From Chromera velia (Eukaryota; Sar; Chromeraceae), in NCBI GenBank assembly GCA_018398765.1, contig JAHBMJ010005491.1:1-17500 (forward strand): a stretch of DNA of 17,500 nt. The letters are read 5' to 3'. Below the pieces are notes generated by a model. That model did no database searches. It worked only from the letters and a program-made list of their open reading frames with translations, and was not told the origin of the DNA. The translations under genes and the position numbers were made by a program. Below are positions 9,361 to 17,500 of the stretch, in pieces. Every line of letters starts with the position of its first letter. The first letter of the stretch is position 1.

Positions 9361-9399
9361 GTCCAACCGGTTTGGGGCTTATCAAGCCTCGTCAGGGAC
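9361..9399 (-). ncRNA. Hammerhead-ribozyme-like fold (type I order), core base changed
   Basis: Read on the minus strand, 39 bases give, in order: GUCC (stem I), CUGACGA (matches the core CUGANGA), GGCUU-GAU-AAGCC (stem II hairpin), CC, AAA, CCGGU (short self-complementary stem III), U, then GGAC, which pairs with GUCC. Outside this, AGCG and CGCU can extend stem I past an unpaired internal loop, as in natural type I hammerheads with a very short stem III. The departure from consensus is after stem II, where GAAA is expected but CCAAA is present, so G12 is lost and one base is extra. Self-cleavage is therefore doubtful for this copy. It lies about 0.8 kb downstream of the RT end in the same orientation. 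Confidence 0.65.
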
Positions 9400-9761
9400 A
9401 ACGCTATACAGAGTTCTAAGCTCCAGACTGAAGTCTTTGGCTGAAATCACTTTAATGCTCTTCTGTTTGTTGATGCTAGACTAGCAAGAAACAGAGGCAG
9501 TTCAAGTTTCTTTCCAGAAACAATAATCGTTGTTGAGCGTAGACGGTAGCCACCTTTTTTTCGGAAGCCACTTTTTTTTGGCATGACGCGCGGTGCGCGA
9601 CCGGGTTCTATATCTATGCGCGGTGCTAAGGGGCATGGGCGGGCCCGCTTGCGTGTTTGCGCTAAATACAGAACATTTAAATAAAATGAAATCATTTATT
9701 TCTATAATTGCAGAGGCTGGAGCTAAGTAGAAGCCTGTTTGTCAGAATTTCTACATAGACT

Positions 9762-9842
9762 ACCTTTCATGGGGGTATACATCACATCAAAAGATCTTTT
9801 AATTCTTCCTGCAGGAAGAATTAAAAATACCCCTATGAAGGT
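9762..9842. repeat. Inverted repeat enclosing a 30-bp perfect palindrome
   Basis: Bases 9797-9826 are a perfect 15+15 palindrome centred on ctgcag. Around it, 9762-9778 and 9827-9842 are inverted copies (one extra base and one G/A difference). The left arm is separated from the palindrome by 18 unpaired bases, while the right arm adjoins it directly. A transcript would form a hairpin of about 30 pairs with one asymmetric bulge. It sits in the 3' non-coding part of the Penelope-like element, between RT and hammerhead. It might be a terminator, a processing signal or a small inserted inverted-repeat element. Confidence 0.9.
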
Positions 9843-10084
9843 CCAGCTGATTATTATGCGGTAGCAGCTGCTGAAGCACCAATTAATGTTCACTCACAAT
9901 TGATTACTTCCAAAAACATTTATTAATTTTCATTTTTGAGTCAACGTCCAGCTGCTTGTTTCTTTCTGATGTTTTTCTTCCATTCACTTTTCAATATAGA
10001 GAGCAGGTTCGGAGGGTTGCGTCGTGCAACCATAATGTGGCAAGCTGTCTTTCTTTGGAGCTGATGTCTAAAGAAACCAACAAC

Positions 10085-10106
10085 AGGATCTAGTTGAGTA
10101 GATCCT
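10085..10106. repeat. Short perfect hairpin
   Basis: aggatcta at 10085-10092 and tagatcct at 10099-10106 form an 8-bp stem with a 6-base loop. It lies in the AT-rich stretch just beyond the RT thumb of the minus-strand element. It may be chance. Confidence 0.5.
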
Positions 10107-12601
10107 TATACCTTGAAGAAGAGATCATTAGATCTTTTCTGTGTGCTCGTTGCTTCTTTCAAGGGGTTATCGACATTTTACACAGCTCGTACTGCTTCAG
10201 CTCTCAATTGATCGATGGAGGTGACGACTTTCTTTCTCTCTATCTGTGAACTTGACTCTGCTTGCTTCTTGGAGAAGGAGGGGGAGGGGGTATCCCCTCT
10301 GCATGAAACGCAGGAGAACCTCAACCTGCTCCTTCCTGAAAACTGTTTCACATGTATAGAGACGCAGACGTCGGATTAATTCTGCTCTCACCAGTGACAG
10401 TTTCGTTCGCTTTCTGTGCACTGATGTCCATGCCAGATATTGATGTGCATTCAGTGCCTTCGTGTGAGAACAAACCTCCAAGGCAATGAATTCCCCCTCC
10501 CAGCGTGCTGCCCACAGCTCTACATGGGTGTGTGGAATAAGTCCTTTGCTGCCACTATCGAGTAACTGCCAAAGCGTAAACGTATATATGGGTCTGTGCA
10601 TGTGAAGAAGGTGTCAAGAAAAGAAACCAGGGCTTCCTTTGTACTGTTAATCCATTCAAGCAATGCATCATCAATGTAATAGTCATATTCATTCAAAGCA
10701 GAGGGCTTGCTGTCACTGAACAGAAAACCTTTGAATGCATGCGCCAATACCAGCTTTGTTATCTCCCTACCTGCCAAAGAACCCAATGGCATTGGCACAC
10801 CCCCTTTCTATTTGAAAAAAGAATTGATCTCCAAATGGCAAGGAATTGATTCTCTCTCCATTCTTTTGGCTCGTAGGGCGGACGTTCCTTCTCTATGTGC
10901 CGGAGCATGTTCCTGCAGAAAAACTCTTTGTTCTCGTTTAAAACTTTGAACAGAACTTCAAGGATTTTTGACTGGTCTAGGAAGGTGTATAGGGAAGAAA
11001 CATCAACAGTGGCAAGGAAGGAAGAAGCGTGAATTCTTTTCCCTTCGTACTTTCTAACTACTTCTGCAGATGCGATTATGTGCTGGCTGTGTGCTGTGGA
11101 AAAAGGCTGTAGTGCGATGGACACAATGCGATGTAGAGGAGAGAAGAGTGAGGAGCAAAGAAGGATGATTGAACGCCCCACGATCGGGTTTTTGTGGATC
11201 TTGATAATCATAAAGAATTCAGGGAGCGTGGCGTGCTCGATCTGCACTGCCGTTTCCTTCCTTACATACAGAGAGAAAGACAAATCAAGGAATTCAAGGC
11301 AGTCGGCCAGTTCGCACACAAGCTTTTTCTCTTCCTCTATAGGATTATATGAGATCTTCTTGTATGCCTCAGGGTCCCCGAGTTGCCTCAGGGCTTCCTT
11401 GTCATACCAGACTAGGCCGATTACACCCACTCCCATTCACTTGTCCATCATTTCCACCCTTACCCTCATGCTGAGCGTTTCTATTGCATTCATCGCATGA
11501 GAAGAAAGGTTAGATTTGGCAGGCGGAAAGAGAGAGGGACCCATCTCATGCATTGCATCGATCAGAGGTTTGACTGACAATCTTGACAGCGCAGACTGGT
11601 CAATGTCTTTCTTGTCCATCCATCGACCCGAAGAGGAGAAAAGACACGGCGGGCCTTCATTTGTTCTTCCTCGCTTCTCAAAAAAATTCTTCTATTCTGC
11701 TGTGTGAGCCAGCTCGTTCAGACTACTTTCAAGTTCCGATTGCAATTTGTGTAGAGGCATTGGAGCATCTACTAGAAACTTTGCCCCCCGTGTGAGGAGC
11801 TCTTTCTCTGTAGAGGACAGCTCGCTGGGTTTGATACCAATTGCATGCCAACACGACGGCAGAAGGTTTGCCTCTGCAGTCGGAACAGGGAGTCTCAACC
11901 AGGTCTCGTTCATAAAGCTCTTCACAATCTTTTCTTTCTCCTTTTCCGTTTCCGCTCTCATAAGTCTCATGATACATTCATGCCGAAGATCAGCGTGGTT
12001 GATCCCTTTCCAGTCTGTGGAAGAGATTCGTGAATGTGGATGGGAGGAAGACGACAAACGAACCGTTTTCGACAGGGAGGAAATAGGAGGGGAGGAAGAA
12101 GAAGAGGAAGAGGAGAGAGCCTGACAAGAGGAGGTGAGGGCTGCAACAGCATTATTCGAAACATTCTCTTCTGGATGGAGGGCATTCATATAGAAAGACC
12201 GTGCACAGAAACTCATGGAGGATAAATTTGGCAGCAGGACAGAGAGCATTGGATACAAGACGGACAGTTTCTGAGAGTAGAGGGGGGAGGGGAAATATGG
12301 GCGGAAGAGTGGGTAGAAAGGTCGCACGTGAATCCTGTTATGGGTCTCTCTTTCAATCCTTGGAGACGAAGGGAGTTCAACCCCTTCCTCCCCTACATCC
12401 TCTGAGTGACCCTCGAATGGACCCTCGAAAGGAACTACGAAAGGCTCCCCAACTACCTCCTCTCCCCCTAGGCCCGCCTCGTCCCCTCCATCCACCTCTG
12501 CTTTATTAGTTTTGTTGGTGGAGCCTTGCAGGCGGAGGACCGTTCTGATAGAAGTACTGCTGGTGCGAACCCGACTGACCACCCTGTTGTGTGTATGAGG
12601 G

Positions 12602-12913
12602 GTGATACCCTTAGGCCTCGGGACCCTGGGGGTGATATCCTGGGAAGGCTGGGATCTCAGGACCTTGGAGGCGATACCCTTGGACCTCAGGATCCAGGGG
12701 GCGATACCCTTGGACCTCAGGACCCTGGAGGCGATACCCTTGGACTTCAAGACCCTGAGGGGGATACCCGTGGACCTCAGGACCCTGAGAGCGATACCTT
12801 TGGACCTTAAGACCCTGGGGGCGATACCCTTGGGCCTCAGGACCTTGGGGGTGATACCTTTGGACCTCCAGACCCTGAGGGCGATACCCTTGGGCCTCAG
12901 GACCTTGAGAGTG
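12602..12913 (-). repeat. 30-bp tandem repeat encoding a G-P-E-V-Q-G-Y-R-P-Q decapeptide
   Basis: About ten imperfect 30-base units, best recognised on the + strand by gataccctt spaced 30 bases apart. Because 30 is a multiple of three, both strands stay open. The minus strand is preferred because it joins in frame to the upstream and downstream parts of the Penelope-like ORF. Typical units read GPEVQGYRPQ or GLEVQGYRLQ. One unit at the 12611 end has TAA where the others have CAA (Gln). Differences among units are mostly single substitutions, so the array is not freshly expanded. Confidence 0.9.
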
Positions 12914-13530
12914 CGGGTTCTGGCCTTGGTCAGCGTGGGTCTGCTGCACTGGAGCATTAGAGGAGTGCTGCATATAGCTAAAATTTCCGTCTCCCCTATG
13001 GCTGAAATTTCTGTCTCCCCTGCCTGCTTCCCCGTCTGAACAGAATCTTTTCTACTGCTGCTCTGTTCTGCCCTCCGTCTGCCTCCCTTCTGTATTACCG
13101 TCTCTCTCCTGCAGAACCGCTGAGGAGTCGGTGGGAGCATTTCTTTTCTGCCCACCCTTGGGGTTCTCTGTCTGGCTTTGGTCTTTTTTCTGTCTGTCCC
13201 CTTTCTTCTTTTTCCGAGTGTTTCCCCCACTTTTCTCTGTGTCACCTAGGGGGGCTGATTCTTTGTGTTGACTTTTCTCTTTGGGGAGGGGGTGGGGGGC
13301 AGAGGTCAAAGGGAGGGTTCCGTCACCCTTTCCTTTCAGACGCGAGTCAACTTCCTGCTTCACGGTGTGGGAGACCGTGTGCTTGAACGCTTGCATGAGG
13401 GACATGAGCCCTCCAGGCATACGCTTAGGGAGCATCGTTAGGTAATCCGACTCATGAAGAGTCATTGCATGAGAGCGCATTGAGTTCAAAATGACGGGGC
13501 TGCGGCTCGGCGCGGCCCGGCAAGCATATG

Positions 13531-13545
13531 TATGCATGCATGCAT
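13531..13545. repeat. TGCATGCA run next to a GC-rich block
   Basis: tatgcatgcatgcat follows cggcgcggcccggc. It is the same pairing of a GC block and TGCATGCA run seen at 7072-7206, here inside or near the N-terminal part of the Penelope-like frame. The shared context suggests a dispersed motif rather than coding sequence. Confidence 0.6.
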
Positions 13546-13612
13546 CGCGTAGACGGCTACATGACAGCTTTGACTGACTGAATACTCCAACAATAGATAA
13601 CACCGTCTCCAA

Positions 13613-13881
13613 GATGCTCTCTTCTGTTTCTTCCTTTGTTTAACTTGCATGACAGGATGGCGTCTTCTAGAGAGAAGGCGTCTTATAAATTGGAGACTGG
13701 GGTTGAGATCCCCTATATTTTATAAAGATTACCCGCTATGATTGAGATAAAAATACAGTAGTTTTGGGTACTTTGAAAGCTGGCGCATGTGTGAAAAGAG
13801 TCAGAGGGGAGGAAGATGGCAACAGAATTTTAATTTTTTGGTTGATAACGCCTGTCCTGAAGACAAAACGGGAACGGAGGG
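13613..13881 (+). promoter_or_regulatory. Intergenic region with TATA-like box upstream of the two-exon gene
   Basis: About 270 bases without a coding frame. A TATA-like ctatattttataaag lies at 13713-13727, about 155 bases ahead of the ATG at 13882, and ttataaat at 13683-13690. On the left the Penelope-like frame starts in the opposite direction, so the region could be shared. The assignment is by motif only. Confidence 0.3.
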
Positions 13882-14939
13882 ATGCTTCCTGACTGGGCAA
13901 CAAGGGCATGGGCCCATTTCGCGGAGGAAAAAAGGGTGGGAGAGGAGTTCAGATTTTCTTTTTTATCGATTGCGAGTGTTGAATCTCATTTGCAACAGCA
14001 CAGCAGCACTTTGTCTGACAAGGTGGTCAAAGCTGGATGGACGGTGAACTATGTGACCATCCATGAGACTCAGAAGAATACAGTGAAAATATATTCTGGC
14101 GCAAAGAAGGCACCGATGGAGGCAAGGGCAATAGAAGTTGCAAAGGGAAGAGTTTTTGGGTTTCCTTTATTGCCACACCTGTCAGTGCACGTTGTGCCTC
14201 CAGGTGACAACTTCCGGAAGCCTTCTCACTTCTTTGCTTCTGCACGCACAGGGACAGTTCGGGTGTTTGTAGTTGCCATTGTAGAGAATAAATATGAAGC
14301 TGCTGATGTGGAAACGGACTGGTTGATGAGCATGTTTGCTCATCGATGGATTGTGGGGCGAGATGGGCGTCATCCCGTGCCATTTGACAAGACTGCAGTG
14401 GAAGGTTCTTTCTTGTGCGGACCTAATCTTACAGTCAGCTAGCATTCTTTACAAATTTTCTTCTTCTGAATGAAATTGAATGCCTATTTGATTTTAGTTT
14501 TTGATTTGCTTATTGATTGCAGGAAGACAGTCTACCTATGGAAACTGTGGGGGAAGTTCTTGCTGTGGGGCCTGGATGGAGAAACCACATGATGGAAGGT
14601 GAAGAACGGGTGTGGACACAGAGACTTCCTCTTTTATGGGCACAGTCTTGCCTGTTGTGCTTCCGATGTTGGGGTCCCCTCCATGAATGTGGAGGAAGCT
14701 CTGTTTGTACAGTTAATAGAGAGAATCTTCTTTCTGTTCCTGCTTCAAAAGAGCAAGTTGCAGCTGGGAGGCCCAGGCATCGCCACCTTGAGTGTCGAGA
14801 GTTTCACGTCAGATGCTATACTCCATACAGTACCGAGTGTGTGGAGAAACTTGCAGCGCCCAAGAAGAAGCCTGGAAGGAAGAAGAAGCAATGTTGGTGT
14901 GGCGAGCTAGCAAAAGGACACAAATGCTTCTGCATCTAA
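13882..14939 (+). CDS. Two-exon hypothetical protein with AT-hook-like patch and C-terminal Cys/His cluster
   Basis: I do not recognise this gene. Exon 1 is 13882-14433 (184 codons from ATG, the first in frame after a TGA at 13858). Exon 2 is 14523-14939 (139 codons with the TAA). The intron of 89 bases uses gtcagc as donor and gattgcag as acceptor, and both exons are in phase 0; without splicing exon 1 would end at TAG 14440. Exon 1 encodes a mixed alpha/beta-looking domain (KIYSGAKKAP, PSHFFASARTGTVRVFVVAI, WIVGRDGRHPVPFD). Exon 2 is rich in Cys (CLLCFRC, HECGGSSVC, HLECREFHVRC), then KKKPGRKKKQ, like an AT-hook, and CWCGELAKGHKCFCI, a compact CxCG...GHxCxC end that could bind zinc. This suggests a nuclear DNA-binding protein or a domesticated transposon protein. 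All Gln codons are CAR. The weak donor is the main uncertainty. Confidence 0.6.
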
Positions 14940-15276
14940 TAATAACATGTTAAAAAAGAATGAAAGAAAGAAATTATTTTTAAAAATATTAGTTTTTGAA
15001 TTTTTCCTATAAAATCCTATATATTTGACTCTTCATTAGTTGGATTACCTAGTACTTACCACGTTCGCTTGCATGCCGCGCGCCGTCGGACTTCATGCGA
15101 TGCATGGCACGCCTCGATCAGACTAGCTGTCAGTGACCAACTTCTGCTTGAAAGTTGAAACTAGCAGCCGTACTCCTTGTTGACAGGTGCATTCACAACC
15201 TTAAATTACGAAGCTACATTGAAAAGTGTTGCCATGCCTTTCTGATAGGCTGTTACTTTGTTTGGGCACGTACAGG
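14940..15276 (+). other. 3' flank of the hypothetical gene and 5' region of the transporter gene
   Basis: Directly after the TAA come two more TAA triplets and an AT-rich stretch to 15030, a likely 3' UTR. At 15070-15115 a GC-rich part with gcatgc and tgcatggc motifs may belong to the transporter promoter. The bases before the transporter ATG (gcacgtacag|g) look like a splice acceptor, so its 5' UTR could contain an intron. Confidence 0.4.
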
Positions 15277-16168
15277 ATGGAGAAGTGCCTTCCGTGGTCC
15301 GGTTATCTTTCGCGTCCGCGTGCCGTCTCCTTTTTGCTCTTTTTCGTCTGCGTAAGTGTGCGCAGTTCAGAGGCGCATGATCGGAGCAGTGCGTTCACTT
15401 CTCTCTCATACGCACGATGGGGAAGGCCAGCGAGACGGAAAACTGTGCAGGACAATGTTTTGTCGCTTCCCTACGTATCGGTGCAGAAGCACACTCATCA
15501 GCGCTTCTCTGACGAGTCCTCAATTGTCTTCGAAAGAAGGCGTGCAACGATTGAGGAGTCAAATGTAATTCCCGAGAGCGAAAACAGGGCACTTGATATT
15601 CGATCTCTTCCACTTTTCGAAGTCCTCCTCCTGAATAGCGTCACGGTGCTGTGGTGAGTTCGCATGCACAGGCGTGAAAAAAGGGCTTTGCAGAAGACGA
15701 GAGTAGCTCTTGTCGTTTGGTGAATGATATGTGCGTGCAGGGGAACCCAGCACAGCATCATCAAAATTGCAGAGACGGAGACGGGAGGCGGCGGGGGTCC
15801 GTCTCCTGCCCTTTTGAACTTTTGTCGGTTCCTGGTCGCTTCAGTTTTCTTCACTCCCTGGCTCCCGTCTCCGACAGCAGGAGACGGCCGAGACGGGGAG
15901 ACTGTCTCTTCACCCGTCGGGTGGGAGGGAGGAAAGGGGACGGAAAACGAAGGAGAGGGCAGCGAGAAGGGTCCACTCGCAGGTCTCTTCCAGCGTGCAC
16001 CTCCAGAGCTGGGCCCCTCAACGTGGCGGGCGGGTGTGGAGCTGGGGTTCTGGATGTTCCTCGGGTAGGTTTCTGCATTGGGTGGTCCACTTCCGTCCAC
16101 TTCTGACGGTTGAGACAGGGCAGGATGCTCAGGCTTGCGCGTGCACACACACACACTTGCACACACAT

Positions 16169-16222
<54 letters not shown>

Positions 16223-17500
16223 GCACTGCCTCCCACTCCTACGGTCTCCCTCCAGATGTCACTTTCAATTCGCTCTCACACGGATCTCTCGTCTATGGCT
16301 GGCCTTCAGCGCCGAAAGCAAATTGGTGTCGCGATTGTAATTTTTGAAAACCCTTCTGCAGGTACGCTCTGCAAGCCGTCGGTCTGGAGACCACCAGTGC
16401 CAGCAGGTCTGCCTTCCTCCTCTATCTGAACGTCAAATTCGTCCCCTTCTTCGCTCGGGTCCTGTTGGGGAGGGACATCTCATTGGTCAGTCAGGTAGTG
16501 CATGCAGAAATGAGAATGCATGGCCAGTGGGCGTGAATCTTTCTATCCGCTCCACCTCTGTGTCATCCTGCCCTTAACCCCCTCTCCTCTCCTAGATGTG
16601 TCTGCGTCTTTTGCATGTTTCTTCCTTCACTTTTGGTCTTCCAACTCCCCCCCCCAACTGCCGCGAAGGTACTCAGAAGACAACGACTCCCGCTGGCCAC
16701 AGCCACCTGTTCTGTTCAGCACAGCACCTCAATTGACACTGAATCCGCCTGCGTGACGCGACCAGATGCACAGCTGTCGTCTTTCTTCTCTTTGACCGCT
16801 TGGTTAATTGTCTCAAAAACCTTGCAGGCGACTTGGGTTTCTGCGTTGCTGGCGGTGGCTGGCACCTTTCTTTTGTCAAACGACGGAAGTCCGCCTGTGG
16901 AGGGGGACCTCTGGTCAATAGCGGCAGCAGCAGCGTCTGCGATTTTCATTTTGAGGCTGGAGGGGGCAGCGGGGAAGTCAGTCTGGCCTGCAGGCATTGT
17001 TCGTCCCTTTCCTATCTGTCTCTGTCGCTTGACCGCGGAAGGTGGCATGTCTGTTTGTTTATTTGTTTGTTTGTTTCTCTCTCCTCTCTCTGAGAGACCC
17101 TCTCTCTTTCTCTTTCTCGTTTTTTGTGTCCATCTCTTTGTTCCTCCCCCCTTTTTTGTCCCTCTTTCTGTCTTCCTGAACGTCTTTTTGCCTTTTCCCT
17201 TCTCCTTTTCTCAGGGGAGAACCAGACAGAGACACAGAGACACTCTGTGTGTGAGAGAGAGAGAGAGGGAGGGAGGGAGAGAGAGAGAGAGCGAGACAAA
17301 GCTCTCCGAGGTTTTTTTTGTTTCCTTTCGCGGATAGCCATCTAATTGGGGAGAGAGTTTTCGCCTCTGACCATGCACGTCCTTCTCTCTCTCCCTCTGA
17401 CTGGCCCACTTCTTCGATCGGTTGTCTTTTTTCTTCTGCATGGACGCACGCATGCAGGTTTCCTGCAGCTGCTTTGAACGCGGCGTCTCTTTTTGCCGTC
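15277..17500 (+). CDS. EamA/DMT-family transporter with plastid-type leader, five exons, 3' truncated
   Basis: EamA proteins are ten-helix membrane transporters for small metabolites. Exons with phase-consistent GT-AG joins are 15277-15653, 15741-16064, 16362-16494, 16828-16976 and 17458 to the window end, 342 codons so far. The N-terminus (MEKCLPWSGYLSRPRAVSFL then LFFVCVSV) is a good signal peptide, followed by a Ser/Arg-rich stretch, as expected for a bipartite leader to a complex plastid. EamA motifs follow: LLLNSVTVLWGTQHSIIK (helix 1), LLNFCRFLVASVFFTPW, ELGFWMFLGYALQAVGLETT (across intron 2), SAFLLYLNVKFVPFFARVLL, ATWVSALLAVAGTFLLS, GDLWSIAAAAASAIFILRLE and ALNAASLFAV. It resembles the plant plastid EamA group. 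An acidic Gly/Glu-rich insert of about 45 residues sits between helices 2 and 3. The exon 4 donor (gtcagt) and exon 5 acceptor are the least certain; they rejoin as a Lys codon. The substrate is unknown. Confidence 0.88.
16143..16222. repeat. Compound (CA)n-(GA)n microsatellite in transporter intron 2
   Basis: cacaca tracts with a few interruptions (ttg, atg) to 16199, then an uninterrupted (ag)n run to 16222. It lies inside the intron between transporter exons 2 and 3. Minus-strand frames over it are artefacts. Confidence 0.95.
17245..17295. repeat. (GA)n-rich microsatellite in transporter intron 4
   Basis: Mixed gtgtgtg, gagaga and gggagg runs of about 50 bases within the intron between exons 4 and 5. 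The same intron also holds a tttg/ttta tetranucleotide run near 17050-17076 and long pyrimidine tracts. Confidence 0.9.

Larger units (their letters stand above)
9361..13612 (-). mobile_element. Penelope-like retroelement (endonuclease-less type), decayed
   Basis: A long minus-strand coding region with an RT of the Penelope-like type ends at about 10197. A hammerhead-ribozyme-like fold in the same orientation lies at 9361-9399. Penelope-like elements are known to carry hammerhead motifs in their terminal repeats, so the two signals support each other. No GIY-YIG endonuclease could be seen after the RT thumb, which would place it with the endonuclease-lacking group (Athena/Coprina type) unless that part was lost. 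A second terminal repeat with its own hammerhead was not found upstream of 13612. Several stops and at least three frame changes make this copy inactive. Ends are approximate. Confidence 0.7.
10197..13612 (-). pseudogene. Penelope-like element polyprotein: repeat/RGG N-terminus plus reverse transcriptase
   Basis: The product would bind element RNA and prime reverse transcription in the nucleus. From 13612 (or ATG 13480) one frame encodes a Lys-rich region, a TAG at 13052-13054, about ten decapeptides, TAA at 12611-12613, a Q/Y-rich part, two adjacent TAA at 12503-12508 and an RGG box (SRGGWRGRGGPRGRGGSWG) near 12440-12500. The frame changes between about 12420 and 12330, by indel or unseen intron. 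The next frame has a Ser-rich stretch, a pre-RT helix region and TAG 11692-11694. The RT follows: DK then GVGVIGLVWYDKEALRQLGD (TGA at 11437 just after DK), FFMIIKIHKNPIVGRSI (about 11200), ATVDVSSLYT (about 11000), a shift near 10795, MPMPLGSLAGREI, and catalytic YIDDAL (about 10675). A last shift near 10600 leads to the thumb, with QYLAWTSVH, RAELIRRLRL and FMQRGYP. RT motifs are recognised by eye. Confidence 0.8.

Noticed and set aside
12526-13039. + strand frames with collagen-like GGDTLGPQDP repeats
   Set aside because: The 30-bp period keeps both strands open. Only the minus strand joins in frame to the RGG box and to the rest of the Penelope-like ORF.
15498-16226. 242-codon minus-strand frame opposite transporter exons 1 and 2
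   Set aside because: It begins in a CA/GA microsatellite and opposes conserved EamA exons; it is a shadow.
16615-17337. 240-codon + strand frame over transporter exon 4
   Set aside because: It reads through both flanking introns. Only 16828-16976 matches EamA; the rest is intron with pyrimidine and GA tracts.

Overview
This is eukaryotic nuclear DNA, most likely from a photosynthetic alveolate (a chromerid such as Chromera velia is my best guess; I cannot confirm it by search). Supporting signs are GT-AG introns with phase-consistent joins, a transporter with an N-terminal secretory leader as expected for a complex plastid, many TGCATGCA motifs as in coccidian-type genomes, long dinucleotide microsatellites in non-coding DNA, and two different retroelements. 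There is no sign of bacterial operons, RNA genes or CRISPR.

Left part (about 1-6970, + strand): one decayed tyrosine-recombinase retroelement of the DIRS/PAT superfamily. In order it holds a gag-like frame (91-1302), a non-coding linker with a 26-bp tandem repeat, a reverse transcriptase-RNase H frame (about 2231-4402), a spacer, and a tyrosine recombinase frame (4742-5761) that keeps its full catalytic set. Two direct repeats (6086-6247 and 6766-6968) follow and look like part of the element's split-direct-repeat end. Every frame is interrupted by in-frame stops, almost all TAG plus two TGA, with essentially no frameshifts.

Middle (about 6970-9360): no gene that I can defend. It contains a TGCATGCA cluster, a possible spliced fragment, a (GT)n tract of about 250 bp and a short CTATA repeat.

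9361-13612, - strand: a decayed Penelope-like retroelement. Its long frame encodes a lysine-rich N-terminus, about ten copies of a Q/P/Y/G decapeptide, an RGG box, a pre-RT region and an RT with LPKIHK-like, DVSSLYT, YIDD and thumb motifs. No GIY-YIG endonuclease is visible. About 0.8 kb downstream, in the same orientation, lies a hammerhead-ribozyme-like fold, the RNA hallmark of this element class, with a changed core base at G12. A 30-bp perfect palindrome inside a larger inverted repeat lies between them.

13882-17500, + strand: two host-type genes. The first is a two-exon gene (322 codons) for an unrecognised protein with an AT-hook-like basic patch and a C-terminal Cys/His cluster. The second is a five-exon, 3'-truncated gene for an EamA/DMT-family transporter with a probable plastid-targeting leader. 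Its introns carry CA/GA microsatellites. These genes use ordinary CAR codons for Gln and have no internal stops, unlike the retroelements.
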